A DNA stretch of 52,047 nt from Spirochaetota bacterium (GTDB lineage: Bacteria > Spirochaetota > UBA4802 > UBA5550), in assembly GCA_024276015.1 (NCBI GenBank), contig JAJRXZ010000073.1:1-52047 (forward strand). Reading direction: 5' to 3'. Below the pieces are notes generated by a model. The model did not search any database. It was not told the origin of the DNA and worked only from the letters and a program-made list of their open reading frames with translations. Below are positions 18,647 to 28,192 of the stretch, one piece after another. Numbering within the stretch: position 1 is the stretch's first letter; every line of letters starts with the position of its first letter. The position numbers and the translations under genes were made by a program.

Positions 18647-18860
18647 GCGAATTTTATCCATTTTTTCTGCATTATGTTAACGAGTGAATAATGTTTGTTC
18701 CTGAGCTATGGATAATTTTCCCTGAATTCCCATAGCTTCACGCAAAACATCCTGTTTTGCTCGATATAGTTGCTTTTTTAGTTATAAAAAGATCTATCAT
18801 TTCGAAAAAAACAGATAAAATTCGCAAATTTGCTTATTATATTAGATAAAAAACGCCTAA
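18647..18860. repeat. Structured intergenic element with terminal inverted repeats and two inner hairpins
   Basis: Most of the 366-base gap between lepA and rlmB. GCGAATTTTATC (18647-18658) is mirrored exactly at 18814-18825, and the match extends inward through a T-run/A-run with two mismatches, giving arms of about 20 bases. Inside, AGCTATGG (18704-18711) mirrors CCATAGCT (18730-18737), and GCAAAACA (18742-18749) mirrors TGTTTTGC (18753-18760) around loop TCC. A further outer pair TTAGGCG (18643-18649) mirrors CGCCTAA (18854-18860). No open frame and no terminator T-run follow the hairpins. It may be a miniature inverted-repeat element or a structured RNA. A small hairpin (AGGCAA/TTGCCT, 18895-18913) lies between it and rlmB. 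Confidence 0.6.
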
Positions 18861-18969
18861 GTCGAGTTTATTATAAAAATTCCGGTAGATTAATAGGCAA
18901 GTACTTTTTGCCTCAAGTTATTTGAATTTTTTATGAAAGGGTCTGTCAAAGGGGTTCTTGCTCAATTAT

Positions 18970-19707
18970 TTAACCATTAATTAATTCATAAATTATTATT
19001 CCTGCTGCAACAGATGCATTTAAGGAAGAAATTTTACCCCTCAAAGGAATTTTTACCATATAATCACATTTTTCTTTGATAATTTTCCGCGTTCCCGTTC
19101 CCTCGCTTCCAACTACGATCAGCGCAGGTCTTATCCCTTTTAACCGCGATATTTCAGATTCGCCTTCCCTGTCTGTGCCTATGATCCAGAAACCGTATTT
19201 TTTGGCTGATTCAAGGAATCCCGAAATGTTTGAAACGCTTAATATATCGATATATGCTGTTGCGCCTGCAGACGATTTAATTACCGTGGGAGTAATTCCG
19301 CTTGAATGCGATTTGGTAATAATTACTCCCTCTGCTCCAAGGGCTTCGGCGCTTCTGATTATTGATCCCACATTATGAGGGTCCGTTAACCGGTCAAGCA
19401 GTATTAAAATACCCTTATTCTCTGCCGTGTTTTTCAGCAATTGATTCTTTGACGGATTTCCCAAGAGAGGCTGAGAGATCTTTAGTATAACTCCCTGATG
19501 TTCCGATGACGAGGCCAGATCTGAAAAAAAGTTCTTATCTTTATATGAGAAAGGTATCTTTTTGCTCTTTGCTTCGCTTATTATTTTGTCTATTATTTTT
19601 CCGTGGGCATTGCTGTAAATATAGAGTTCTGCCTGGTCCCCCTTAAAGAGACTTTTGAGATACTCCAGTACAGGGTTCCTTCCGAATATTATCTCTTCTT
19701 TTTCCAC
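18970..19707 (-). CDS. rlmB: 23S rRNA/tRNA 2'-O-ribose methyltransferase, TrmH/RlmB family
   Basis: 245 aa, SPOUT (knotted) methyltransferase using S-adenosylmethionine. N-terminal substrate-binding domain begins EIIFGRNPVLEYLK. The catalytic part shows motif 1 (LTDPHNVGSIIRSAEALG), motif 2 (VVGSEGTG) and motif 3 (IPLRGKISSLNASVAAGI), all intact. It probably methylates a guanosine in 23S rRNA as RlmB does; a different RNA target in the same family is possible. Its start overlaps the end of cysS by 19 bases, a common pairing in bacteria. Confidence 0.92.
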   Translation of the reverse strand: MEKEEIIFGRNPVLEYLKSLFKGDQAELYIYSNAHGKIIDKIISEAKSKKIPFSYKDKNFFSDLASSSEHQGVILKISQPLLGNPSKNQLLKNTAENKGILILLDRLTDPHNVGSIIRSAEALGAEGVIITKSHSSGITPTVIKSSAGATAYIDILSVSNISGFLESAKKYGFWIIGTDREGESEISRLKGIRPALIVVGSEGTGTRKIIKEKCDYMVKIPLRGKISSLNASVAAGIIIYELING

Positions 19708-21119
19708 CTTGTCCCGTGTCTGGTATCTTCTAAAAGAATACCTTTTTCAAGAAGGCGGTCTCTTATCATATCCGCTTTCTCAAAATCTCTGTTCTTTTTT
19801 GCTTCGCTTCTTTCCTTTATGAGCTGTTCAATCTTTTCCGTATCAATATCCCCGCTTCCATTTTCAGGAAAGAAAATAAATCCGAAAACTTTGTCCAAGT
19901 CTTCCAGAACTTTTATAATTCTGGCGCAGTTTTGCTTTGATAATCTGTTTTCGGAAAGGAGTGTGTTTATTGTATGGATGAATTCAAAAAATATCCCCAG
20001 CCCCTTTGAAATATTCAAGTCATCATCAACGCTATTAATAAAATTTTTGTAGAGATCATCGATTATTTTTTCAAGCCCTTCATGATCGGGATTCTCATTT
20101 TTTACGTATTTTAAGTTGATAATGAGATTGTCAATTCTTGCCAGCGCCTGGTCCGCCTGTTTTAAGCCGGCAAATGTGAAGTTGAGCTGCTTTTTATAAT
20201 GAGCGGACATGAGAAGGTACCTGATAGACCGGGGAGAATAGCCTCTGTCAAGGATGTCTTTTAACGTATAAAAGTTCCCCAGCGATTTGGACATTTTGCT
20301 GCCCTCAACGAGAAGATGCTCAACATGGATCCAATGTCTTACAAATTTTTCGTCGTATGCTGCTTCGCTCTGGGCAATCTCGTTCTCATGGTGAGGAAAG
20401 ATCAGATCGACTCCTCCCGTATGGATATCGATTGTTTTGCCGAAAATTTTTCTTATCATTGCCGAACATTCAATATGCCATCCCGGCCTTCCCTTTCCAT
20501 AGGGAGTGTCCCATGACACTTCGCCTTCCTTTGAAGCTTTCCACAAGGCAAAGTCTCTTACATCATCTTTTTCATATTCATCGGTATCGTATCTGATGCC
20601 TGTTCTGGTTTCCCGTTTGTCCAGCCTGCTTAATTTTCCATAGCCGTCAAATTTTGAGATACTGAAATATACGGAGCCTTCATTTTCATAAGCCAGCCCT
20701 TTCTTGTGAAGCTTGTCGATTATCTCTATCATTGATTCGATCGATTCGGTTGCTCTGGGGACATGCTCTACGGATTCAATATTCAGCTGTTTAAGGTTTT
20801 CAAAGAATATTTCAGTATATCTGTCTGTGTATTCTTTAAGCGATATATTCTCTTTATTGGCGCCGGATATTGTCTTATCGTCAACATCGGTAATGTTCAT
20901 TGCATGGTTGACTTCGAATCCTCTGAATTTAAGGTACCTTCTTAAAAAATCGTTGAATACAAAGGTTCTGAAATTGCCTATGTGTGCATAGCTGTAAACA
21001 GTGGGCCCGCAAGAGTAGATTGTCACAGCAGGATAATCGCTTATACTTTCTCTTTTTTCTCCGCCCGGTATCAGTTCGTCAATTTTACCTGACAGCGTAT
21101 TGTGAATTCTCAGCGTCAC
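19689..21119 (-). CDS. cysS: Cysteinyl-tRNA synthetase
   Basis: 476 aa, class I synthetase. Zinc ligands are present in CGPTVYSYAHIGNFR (also the HIGH-type motif), HIECSAM and HHENEIAQSEA; the KMSKS motif reads SKMSKSLGNF. The C-terminal helical domain ends with GTRWKKKR. Length and order are normal. It overlaps rlmB downstream by 19 bases. The start MTLRIHNTLSG has a weak GGAGG-like site (GGGAGGATACTGTG) upstream. Confidence 0.97.
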   Translation of the reverse strand: MTLRIHNTLSGKIDELIPGGEKRESISDYPAVTIYSCGPTVYSYAHIGNFRTFVFNDFLRRYLKFRGFEVNHAMNITDVDDKTISGANKENISLKEYTDRYTEIFFENLKQLNIESVEHVPRATESIESMIEIIDKLHKKGLAYENEGSVYFSISKFDGYGKLSRLDKRETRTGIRYDTDEYEKDDVRDFALWKASKEGEVSWDTPYGKGRPGWHIECSAMIRKIFGKTIDIHTGGVDLIFPHHENEIAQSEAAYDEKFVRHWIHVEHLLVEGSKMSKSLGNFYTLKDILDRGYSPRSIRYLLMSAHYKKQLNFTFAGLKQADQALARIDNLIINLKYVKNENPDHEGLEKIIDDLYKNFINSVDDDLNISKGLGIFFEFIHTINTLLSENRLSKQNCARIIKVLEDLDKVFGFIFFPENGSGDIDTEKIEQLIKERSEAKKNRDFEKADMIRDRLLEKGILLEDTRHGTRWKKKR

Positions 21120-21264
21120 AGTATCCTCCCTTGTGTCGATTCATTTAATCATTTTATGATCCTGAAGTTGTCAAACATTTTTCAAAATAATTTAATTTGG
21201 TTTCTGCAGATATCATTAATAAATGAGACAGAGCAGTGGAGCAGGATCATCTCAGGATATAAAG

Positions 21265-21774
21265 CTATTTCTCAAAGTATTTAAGTGTAAGCATCAAAAT
21301 TGTTATAAAAACCGGCAGAAACCATGTGAGAAAAGTCATTCTCTTTTCGAGAGAGTTGATTTTTGAATCCAAGCCGTCAATTTTCCCGGTAAATTTAGAG
21401 CCCATTGAGTCAAGCTTTCCGTTAAATTTGGAATCCATCGAATCAAACATTCCGGTAAATTTGGAGTCCATTGAATCAAGCTTTTCGTTAAATTTAGAGT
21501 CCATTGAATCAAGCTTTTCGTTAAATTTGGAATCCATTGAATTAAACATCCCGGTAAATTTGGAGTCCATTGAATCAAACATTCCGGTAAATTTCGAATC
21601 CATTGAGTCAAATTTTACATTCAGTTCATTCATAAGAGAAGTTTTAAATTCTTTTAAACGCTTAGTGAGTATATTCTCAAAGCGCTGTTCGCTTATTTCG
21701 ATTATTTCATCCTTTATTGCTTTGTATTCATCAAAGGAGGGGGATCCTTTTGTTTTTTTTGCTTTTGCCGGCAT
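21265..21774 (-). CDS. Coiled-coil protein with 11-residue repeats and a C-terminal membrane anchor
   Basis: 169 aa. Residues 58-145 are eight back-to-back copies of an 11-residue unit of the form MDSKFTGMFDS or MDSKFNEKLDS, an 11-residue (hendecad) pattern expected to form a rod-like coiled coil. A hydrophobic segment at about 146-164 (TFLTWFLPVFITILMLTL) anchors the C-terminus. The first 50 residues are charged (KAKKTKGSPS, then a helix). It resembles in layout the small membrane-anchored coiled-coil proteins with DUF1640-type repeats, but I cannot assign a family. AAGAGGAAC precedes the ATG. Confidence 0.75.
   Translation of the reverse strand: MPAKAKKTKGSPSFDEYKAIKDEIIEISEQRFENILTKRLKEFKTSLMNELNVKFDSMDSKFTGMFDSMDSKFTGMFNSMDSKFNEKLDSMDSKFNEKLDSMDSKFTGMFDSMDSKFNGKLDSMGSKFTGKIDGLDSKINSLEKRMTFLTWFLPVFITILMLTLKYFEK
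21340..21603 (-). repeat. Eight tandem 33-bp repeats within a coding sequence
   Basis: 264 bases, eight units of 33 bases, each coding for an 11-residue coiled-coil unit. Units differ at a few places (FTGMF versus FNEKL versus FTGKI). Two neighbouring FNEKL units and two neighbouring FTGMF units are near copies, a sign of recent duplication by slippage or recombination. Confidence 0.9.
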
Positions 21775-22000
21775 CTTTTTGTTCCTCTTAATTACTATTA
21801 TAATTTAAATTGTTTCGGGGTTTGTGTCAATAATAAATTGTATTGCTTAACCCCTTTATTTTTATACGATTAAAGATCGATATTTGTAAATATTTTTTAG
21901 CATTTACAACATTTATGCCGATCTGGAAACGGGAGATCCGAGCTCTTATTCGGCGGTTTCCTCTATAAATTTAACTTTTAAATTGGCTGTTACAATACCA

Positions 22001-22495
22001 TCAATCATTGGGAAGAACGATCTCTTCCACAGTTTCATAAACAGATTCTTCTTCAGGTTCATGTTCTTCCTGGGGCACTGTAAATATGCGGGCAGGTATT
22101 TTTATCTCTTCCGTGCTGTCGGTTCCGGATGTTATATAAGCAATATACATGTGCAATTTTTTTATATAATCTATCAGTTCTTTTAATTTTGCATTTTTTT
22201 TCTCAATGGTTTTTTTTGATTCGGCAGCGATTCTTTTTAAGAGCTCAGTGAGTCTCTCTATTTTAGCCTGAAGTTCCACTGCAGCTTCATAATATTCTTT
22301 ATTAACTTTCTGAAAATCTATACGTGCAAGTACAACCTCGTTTTCCCCTTTGTCTTTGTCTATGGATTCCAGTACCTCATTGAGTTCCTTCATGGAAAAA
22401 AGGTCATCTGTTGATGTTTGGATCCACTTTTTACCTTGATCGTCTGTAAATTCAGTCAGGTCGGGTATTATATTTTTTTTATGTTTTTTTCTCAT
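22001..22495 (-). CDS. Coiled-coil protein of unknown function
   Basis: 164 aa, no signal peptide or membrane segment. The start is basic (MRKKHKKN). Residues 60-125 are a charged coiled coil (ELQAKIERLTELLKRIAAES, TIEKKNAKLKELIDYIKKL) followed by an acidic tail rich in Glu (QEEHEPEEESVYETVEEI). No motif I recognise. Gaps of 226 bases on one side and 211 on the other suggest a single-gene unit; it lies back to back with the chemoreceptor gene, whose promoter is in the shared region. Confidence 0.6.
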   Translation of the reverse strand: MRKKHKKNIIPDLTEFTDDQGKKWIQTSTDDLFSMKELNEVLESIDKDKGENEVVLARIDFQKVNKEYYEAAVELQAKIERLTELLKRIAAESKKTIEKKNAKLKELIDYIKKLHMYIAYITSGTDSTEEIKIPARIFTVPQEEHEPEEESVYETVEEIVLPND

Positions 22496-22614
22496 AGGAA
22501 ATATATTTATTCTTATATCTCAATTTCGGCTTATTTTAATTAAAATTGAACCTATTTTTATATTATACTGATCATAATATTACAAAACAATCATTCCCCG
22601 CGAAAATATTTTCA

Positions 22615-22642
22615 TTGACATGTCTAATATTTTAAATATAAA
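22615..22642 (+). promoter_or_regulatory. Strong sigma-70-type promoter for the chemoreceptor gene
   Basis: TTGACA at 22615-22620 and TATAAA at 22637-22642, 16-base spacer. Both boxes are close to consensus. The leader to the ATG at 22707 is about 55 bases. Confidence 0.6.
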
Positions 22643-22706
22643 ATAGAAATATTAACATTTAACAACCGTATGTTGAATCTAAATAAAGTTCTCAGGGAAA
22701 CAGATC

Positions 22707-24590
22707 ATGAAAATATCAAAAAAGATAACAATAAATAATATAACTGCATGTGTTATAATAGTAATGATATCTTTAACATTGATCTTTATAAGCAGGGAAT
22801 CGATAAAAACTTATGCTGATTTCCATAATAAGGAATTTTTGCCTTTGGATAAACTTCGAAAGATCCAGTTGATTTACAGAGAAATTGAATTCAGGATCAT
22901 AGGAACCTGGGCAGATGTAATAGCTCCCATCGGGTCGGCAGCACACTTAACAAATTCTCTGAATGAAATTGATAAACTGCTTAAGGAAATTGACGAGCTC
23001 GTTCCGAAAGATGAGAACAGAGCTGAAAGGGATAAAATTGCAAAGGGTCATAAACTGTTCAAAGAAGAACTGTCCGAGGAGCTGCTTGAAAGATATCAGG
23101 ATGAGGATCTTGAGGATATGCCCGAATTCTATAATGAATGGCTGGACGCCAAGGCGCTTATCTTCAGATCGATTGACAAATACGTTGCAGATAAAACCAA
23201 TGAGGTGCACAGGATCTATTCGGAGAGAAGCAGAATGCTTAATATGCTCAGCTTTGCTGCAGGCGCAGCATCAATAGTAATTGTTATATTTTTTATTTTC
23301 ATGTCCGCTTCTGTTGTAAAGTCAATAAGGTCGCCTCTTAATAAAGCTATCAATCTGCTGAACGAACTGGCTGCAGGACATGGAGATCTTACAATGAGTC
23401 TCTTTAAAAAAAAGGTGAACTGCAGCGAGATAAGGAAGTGCGGTTTCGAAGAATGCCGGTGTTTTGGTGAAGAGACTAACAGCTGTATGATTGAAGTGGG
23501 GTCATACGCGGAGGAATTCGGAGAGAAAATAACATGCCCCACAATAAAGTCGGGAAAACTTGACAACTGCGATCAGTGCGCCGTAATGAAAATCCTCATC
23601 AAAGATGAGATTGACGAGCTCTCTTTTGCCGTTGATCTTTTTGTAAGGAAAATCAAGCAGATCGTAACAAAGATAAGAGATGTATCTTTAACTCTATCCT
23701 CTTCTACTGAAGAGCTTTCTGCACAGGCAGCTCTCTTTACCGACAATGCCCAAACACAGGCCGCAAGCGCAGAAGAGATCAATTCGGCAGTGGAACAGGT
23801 TTCCGACGGGCATGAGCACGCAAGAAATACCATGATCCTCTTTAATCAGCTTGTGGACCATATTATGTCAAAGCTTGAGAAAAGCATGGAAACAGCAGCA
23901 GAAACTTCGGGAAAAATGAACAATGCTATGAGGAGCAGGAAAATACTGGATCATATCCTGAAAACCGTTCAGGAAAGGAATGAACAGATAAATGACCGAA
24001 TGAATGAGGCAAGAAAAGTTGCAGATGATACAAGGGATATAATCAGGTCTGTAACCGATATCTCGGAGCAGATCAATCTGCTTTCTCTTAATGCCGCAAT
24101 AGAAGCGGCACGGGCCGGAGAACTGGGCAGGGGGTTTGCCGTGGTTGCAGACGAAATAGGAAAGCTTTCGGATCAGACGCAGGAGAATGTAAATATCATA
24201 ACTGACAGAATTGAGAATACCACAAGAGTTATTAATCTTGCAAATGACGAGATCTTTAAGGTTCTTGACAATATTAAGACCGTGGTTAAGGAGATCAGAA
24301 ATTTCGGCCTTATTGTTGAGGAATTGAACAAAATGCTGGAAACGGAAAATAATATTAAGAAGGGAATTCAGGGCGAAGCAAAGACAATGAAGGACAGTTC
24401 CGAAATTATCCAGAAGTCTATGGAAGAGCATAACAGGGCGATCCATGAGATATCAAAATCCATGAACAGCATAAATCATGTTATTCAGGAAAATGTTTCC
24501 GGAGCCGAAGAGATAAAATCGAGTACTGAAGAAACAGCAAAGATGGCGGATATCCTCCGGCATCATGTAAGCAGGTTTAAAATTGAATAA
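22707..24590 (+). CDS. Methyl-accepting chemotaxis protein with a cysteine-rich insert
   Basis: 627 aa. Membrane helices at about 9-29 and 178-200 enclose a 150-residue, mostly helical sensing domain outside the inner membrane. A HAMP-like segment (about 201-232) follows. Residues 239-291 form an insert with eight cysteines (239, 245, 250, 252, 260, 277, 288, 291), ending in CDQCAVMK; it resembles the two-CW cysteine cluster seen in some anaerobe signalling proteins, though the Trp residues are missing. Then comes the signalling coiled coil, with the hairpin tip [20 protein letters not shown] and [15 protein letters not shown] intact. It should signal to CheA/CheW; the insert may bind a metal, an iron-sulfur cluster or zinc, giving cytoplasmic redox sensing. 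No che genes are in the window. Convergent with coaE. Confidence 0.9.
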   Translation: MKISKKITINNITACVIIVMISLTLIFISRESIKTYADFHNKEFLPLDKLRKIQLIYREIEFRIIGTWADVIAPIGSAAHLTNSLNEIDKLLKEIDELVPKDENRAERDKIAKGHKLFKEELSEELLERYQDEDLEDMPEFYNEWLDAKALIFRSIDKYVADKTNEVHRIYSERSRMLNMLSFAAGAASIVIVIFFIFMSASVVKSIRSPLNKAINLLNELAAGHGDLTMSLFKKKVNCSEIRKCGFEECRCFGEETNSCMIEVGSYAEEFGEKITCPTIKSGKLDNCDQCAVMKILIKDEIDELSFAVDLFVRKIKQIVTKIRDVSLTLSSSTEELSAQAALFTDNAQTQAASAEEINSAVEQVSDGHEHARNTMILFNQLVDHIMSKLEKSMETAAETSGKMNNAMRSRKILDHILKTVQERNEQINDRMNEARKVADDTRDIIRSVTDISEQINLLSLNAAIEAARAGELGRGFAVVADEIGKLSDQTQENVNIITDRIENTTRVINLANDEIFKVLDNIKTVVKEIRNFGLIVEELNKMLETENNIKKGIQGEAKTMKDSSEIIQKSMEEHNRAIHEISKSMNSINHVIQENVSGAEEIKSSTEETAKMADILRHHVSRFKIE

Positions 24591-24610
24591 TATTATCTAT
24601 TAATTCTATT

Positions 24611-25228
24611 TTAGTATATTGAATAAAATATTTTAGCTGTCTGATCTTTTGTCTCTTTAAGAGAACCGGAGTTGTCAATAATGTAAGTGGATCTTTTTCT
24701 CTTTTTTTCGATGTCCATTTGAGCCGCAACTGTTGCTTTAGCTGTTTCGAGATCGACCGAGTCGCGTTTCATCAATCTCCTGATCTGGATCTTTTCAGGC
24801 GCATATACAAGAATGATTTTTGAAAAATATCTGTCCCAACCGGTTTCGAAAAGAAGCGGAACGTCAATTATTACAGGTATGTCATCCATTGCACGATATT
24901 GCATTACCTGTTTTATTACTTCTTCCATGATTGGCGGGTGAGTGATCTTGTTAAGCAATTCTCTTTTTTCTTCGTTTTCGATGATCTCTTTTCTTAATGC
25001 TTTTCTGTTTAATGTCCCGTTTTTGTTGAGAAATTTTTTCCCGAAATTATCTATTATTTTGCTCAGCACAGGTTTTGAAGGAGCAACTATTTCCCGGGCA
25101 ATGGTATCGGTGTCTATTATATGCGAACCGAACTGCAGCAGCATTTTTATAACAGTGGACTTGCCTGTGGCAATGCTGCCTGTAAGGGCAGTGCATTTTT
25201 TAAGCTGATGGATATTTTTAATTTTCAA
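24611..25228 (-). CDS. coaE: Dephospho-CoA kinase
   Basis: 205 aa, P-loop kinase for the last step of coenzyme A synthesis. The P-loop GSIATGKST is near residue 17, followed by the family pattern HIIDTDTIAREIV, THPPIMEEV, VPLLFETGWD and RRLMKRDSV. A short N-terminal extension (MKIKNIHQLKK) precedes the usual start region. Ends 20 bases from the end of the chemoreceptor gene. Confidence 0.93.
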   Translation of the reverse strand: MKIKNIHQLKKCTALTGSIATGKSTVIKMLLQFGSHIIDTDTIAREIVAPSKPVLSKIIDNFGKKFLNKNGTLNRKALRKEIIENEEKRELLNKITHPPIMEEVIKQVMQYRAMDDIPVIIDVPLLFETGWDRYFSKIILVYAPEKIQIRRLMKRDSVDLETAKATVAAQMDIEKKRKRSTYIIDNSGSLKETKDQTAKIFYSIY

Positions 25229-25490
25229 AATCGGTTCCGGTGCATAAAATAGATTTGATCAATATGTTTAAATATACAAATTTATACTTTAAACTATTAC
25301 AAAAATAGTCCATTAAGGCAAAAAAATATCTGCCTTTTTCTAAAAAAATTGAATTTTTCAGAAATTTGTGACATTATAAAAATAATTGACAATCTTATTG
25401 CTGCATAAAAAATAAATTAACTGTGATATGAGAGCATAATATCCTTTGCGTATTTGTTATACGACAAAACTTTAATATCGGGAGTTTATA

Positions 25491-27443
25491 ATGAGCGGAA
25501 AAATTTTATGGAAACCATCGGATGAAAGAATTAAGAATAGTAATATGTTCGCCTTTATGCAGAAGATAAATAATAAATACGGAAAGTCTTTTGAAGAATA
25601 TAATGATCTTTATAACTGGTCTGTCGAAAATATCCCGGATTTCTGGGCTGAAATGTGGGAAACTGCGGGAATTATCAGTTCAAAGGGATACGATACTGTT
25701 ATTGATGATATCAATAAAATGCCGGGAGCGAAATGGTTTTCCGGCGCAAAGCTTAATTTTGCCGAGAATCTTTTAAGATACAGAGATGACAAAACCGCTA
25801 TTATTTTTAAGGGAGAAGGACAAACTCCGGTTAAGGTAACATATTCACAGCTTTATAAAGAAGTAGCTTCTCTGGCAAGATCTTTAAGAGATGCAGGCGT
25901 AAAGCCGGGTGATCGAGTTACAGGGTTTGTGCCCAATATGCCTCAATCAATAATGGCTATGCTTGCAGCCGCAAGTATCGGAGCAGTGTGGTCTTCCTGT
26001 TCTCCCGATTTCGGAGTAAAGGGAGTGCTTGACAGGTTTGGTCAGATAAAACCGAAAGTTCTCTTTACAGCCGACGGTTACTCTTTTAAAGGGAAAAAGT
26101 TTGATTCCCTTAACTTTATTAAAGGAATACTTAAGGAGCTTCCCTCGATTGAAAGGGTTATAGTTATTCCCTATCTTGACAAAGATCCCGATATCGACAA
26201 TTTTGAGATTGCCGCTCTCTTTGATGATTTCAAATCGGATGAAGCGGGCGAAATTGAATTTGAACAGCTTCCTTTTGACCATCCTCTTTATATTATGTAT
26301 TCATCGGGAACTACGGGACTGCCGAAGTGTATGGTTCAAAGCGCAGGATGAATTTTGATCCATCATCTGAAAGAACTTATGCTTCATACGGATCTGAAAA
26401 GAGATGACGTTATTTTTTATTTTACAACATGCGGCTGGATGATGTGGAACTGGCTTACGAGTTCTCTGGCAGTCGGAGCAGCATTGGTGCTTTTTGACGG
26501 AAATCCCTTTTATCCTGATGCGGGTACGCTGTGGCACTTGGCTGAAGATGTGAAAATAACGGTCTTCGGAACAAGCGCTGGCTACATTGCAGCTCTGCAA
26601 AATGCAGGGTTAAAACCTGGGAAAGAGTATGATCTTTCTTCATTGAGAACCCTTCTTTCAACAGGTTCGCCTCTGTCTGTTGAAGGATTTGATTTTATAT
26701 ATGACGAAGTTAAGAAAGATCTGCAGCTTTCTTCAATATCCGGCGGATCCGATTTGAACGGATGTTTTGCACTGGGGAATCCAATGGGGCCGGTCTATTC
26801 CGGCGAACTTCAGTGCAGAGGGCTGGGGATGAAGGTTGAAGCTTTTGATGATGAGGGCAGGCCGGTTATTAATCAGAAGGGAGAACTTGTATGTACCGCT
26901 CCTTTTCCGTCAATGCCCATTTATTTCTGGGACGACCCCGGCAATAAAAAATATCACTCGGCTTATTTTGACGTGTACCCCAATATATGGAGGCATGGCG
27001 ATTTTATTGAGATCAATGACAGGGGAGGAGTTATTATTTACGGCAGGTCCGATGCCACCTTAAATCCCGGCGGAGTAAGAATAGGCACAGCAGATATTTA
27101 CAGGCTTGTGGAACAGATGGAAGAAATAGAAGACAGCATTGTTGTCGGACAGGACTGGAATAATGATGTAAGAGTGATTCTTTTCGTAAAGATGTCCCAA
27201 GGGTATAAGTTAACCGATGATATTAAAAACAGAATAAAAACAACGCTCAGAAAAGAAGCGTCTCCGAGGCATGTGCCTGCAAAGATCATTGAAGTGCCTG
27301 AGATCCCCTATACGCTCAATATGAAAAAAGTTGAACTTGCCGTTAAGAAAGTTATTCAGGGCGAATCGGTATTGAACAAAGATGCTTTGAGAAATCCCGA
27401 ATCTCTTGATTTTTTTAAGGATATTGATGAACTTAAGGAATAA
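25491..27443 (+). pseudogene. Acetoacetyl-CoA synthetase interrupted by one in-frame UGA at a glycine position
   Basis: Reading through TGA 26349-26351 (codon 287) gives one 651-codon ATP-dependent acyl-CoA ligase of normal AacS length. The first part has the AacS-type start, QSIMAMLAAASIGAVWSSCSPDFG and the P-loop-like YSSGTTGLPKCMVQSAG; the second part has ILIHHLKELMLHTDLKRDD, FYFTTCGWMMWNWL, ISGGSDLNG, YGRSDATLNPGGVRIGT and a C-terminal Lys region (NMKKVELAVKK). Homologs read Gly-Gly-Ile-Leu at the break, so GGA to TGA explains it. Both flanks are well preserved, so the lesion is recent, an error, or decoded. AGGA lies 6 bases before an in-frame TTG at 26355, so a separate second chain could be made. 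The enzyme activates acetoacetate, which the acyl-CoA cluster downstream would release. Confidence 0.85.
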
Positions 27444-27542
27444 TTTGCAATTTTACGGATTTAATTGTAATATATATCAAAAAGCACCGATCTTGTCCCT
27501 TGACAAAGGGCAAAAAAAAATTAAAGTAAGGTAGGTAATTAA

Positions 27543-28184
27543 ATGAGAGTTAAAGATTTTATGAGTACTGATGTCGTAACTGTAGACGAAGATACATCAA
27601 TCCATGATGCCAGAAAAATTATGGAGACAAAGAAGATCAGAAGACTGCCGGTAATGGACGGCAGCAGGCTTGTGGGTCTTGTGACGGAAAGAATGCTTCT
27701 TGAAGCATCGCCTTCTCAGGCAACTACGTTAAGTATTCATGAACTTCAGTACATACTTGCAAAGATGACCGTTAGAGACATTATGGTAAGAGATCCCTTA
27801 ACAATTACGTCCGACATGCCTGCTGAAGAAGCAATGCAGCTTGGCCAGGAAAAAGGCTACGGGGCATTTCCTGTGGTTGACACCGGAAGGCTTGTAGGAA
27901 TTGTAACTGAGTCCGACATAGTAAGAATAATGACGCAGATCCTCGGTACAAAGGGAAGCGGCTGCAGGGTCGATATCCTGACTAACAGGGAATTCGGGAA
28001 TCTGCAGAAGATCATGAAAATTTTTGACGACAAAAAGATACCTCTCCTCAGTCTTATGGTCATGAATGATCCGAAAGGCGCTAAAGGGGAGTCTCATATT
28101 TTCGTTAGGCTTAAATGCGAAACAGGCGATGATATTGTCAATGACCTCAGATCAGCAGGTTTTAATGTAACCGATTTCGGTTAG
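27543..28184 (+). CDS. CBS-domain pair protein (AcuB-like)
   Basis: 213 aa. Two CBS domains: residues 1-60 (VKDFMSTDVVTVDEDTSIHD, RRLPVMDGSRLVGLVTE) and 78-140 (VRDIMVRDPLTITSDMP, GAFPVVDTGRLVGIVTESD). They bind adenosine ligands and act as energy sensors. The remaining 70 residues (CRVDILTNREFG to the end) form a small alpha/beta, ACT-like domain as in AcuB proteins. Ribosome site AAGGTAGG lies 7 or so bases upstream. It follows the acetoacetyl-CoA synthetase by 99 bases, and AcuB homologs are linked to acetoin/acetyl-CoA metabolism, so it may regulate that enzyme. Confidence 0.85.
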   Translation: MRVKDFMSTDVVTVDEDTSIHDARKIMETKKIRRLPVMDGSRLVGLVTERMLLEASPSQATTLSIHELQYILAKMTVRDIMVRDPLTITSDMPAEEAMQLGQEKGYGAFPVVDTGRLVGIVTESDIVRIMTQILGTKGSGCRVDILTNREFGNLQKIMKIFDDKKIPLLSLMVMNDPKGAKGESHIFVRLKCETGDDIVNDLRSAGFNVTDFG

Positions 28185-28192
28185 AATATTTT

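Noticed and set aside
21326-21808. 160-codon plus-strand frame across the 33-bp repeats
   Set aside because: It is the reverse image of the repeat protein. The minus-strand product has a coherent coiled coil and membrane anchor; the plus-strand one does not.
27496-27530. CCCTT/AAGGG hairpin followed by A-run after the acetoacetyl-CoA synthetase gene
   Set aside because: The A-run is on the wrong side for a plus-strand terminator and the stem is only 5 bp.
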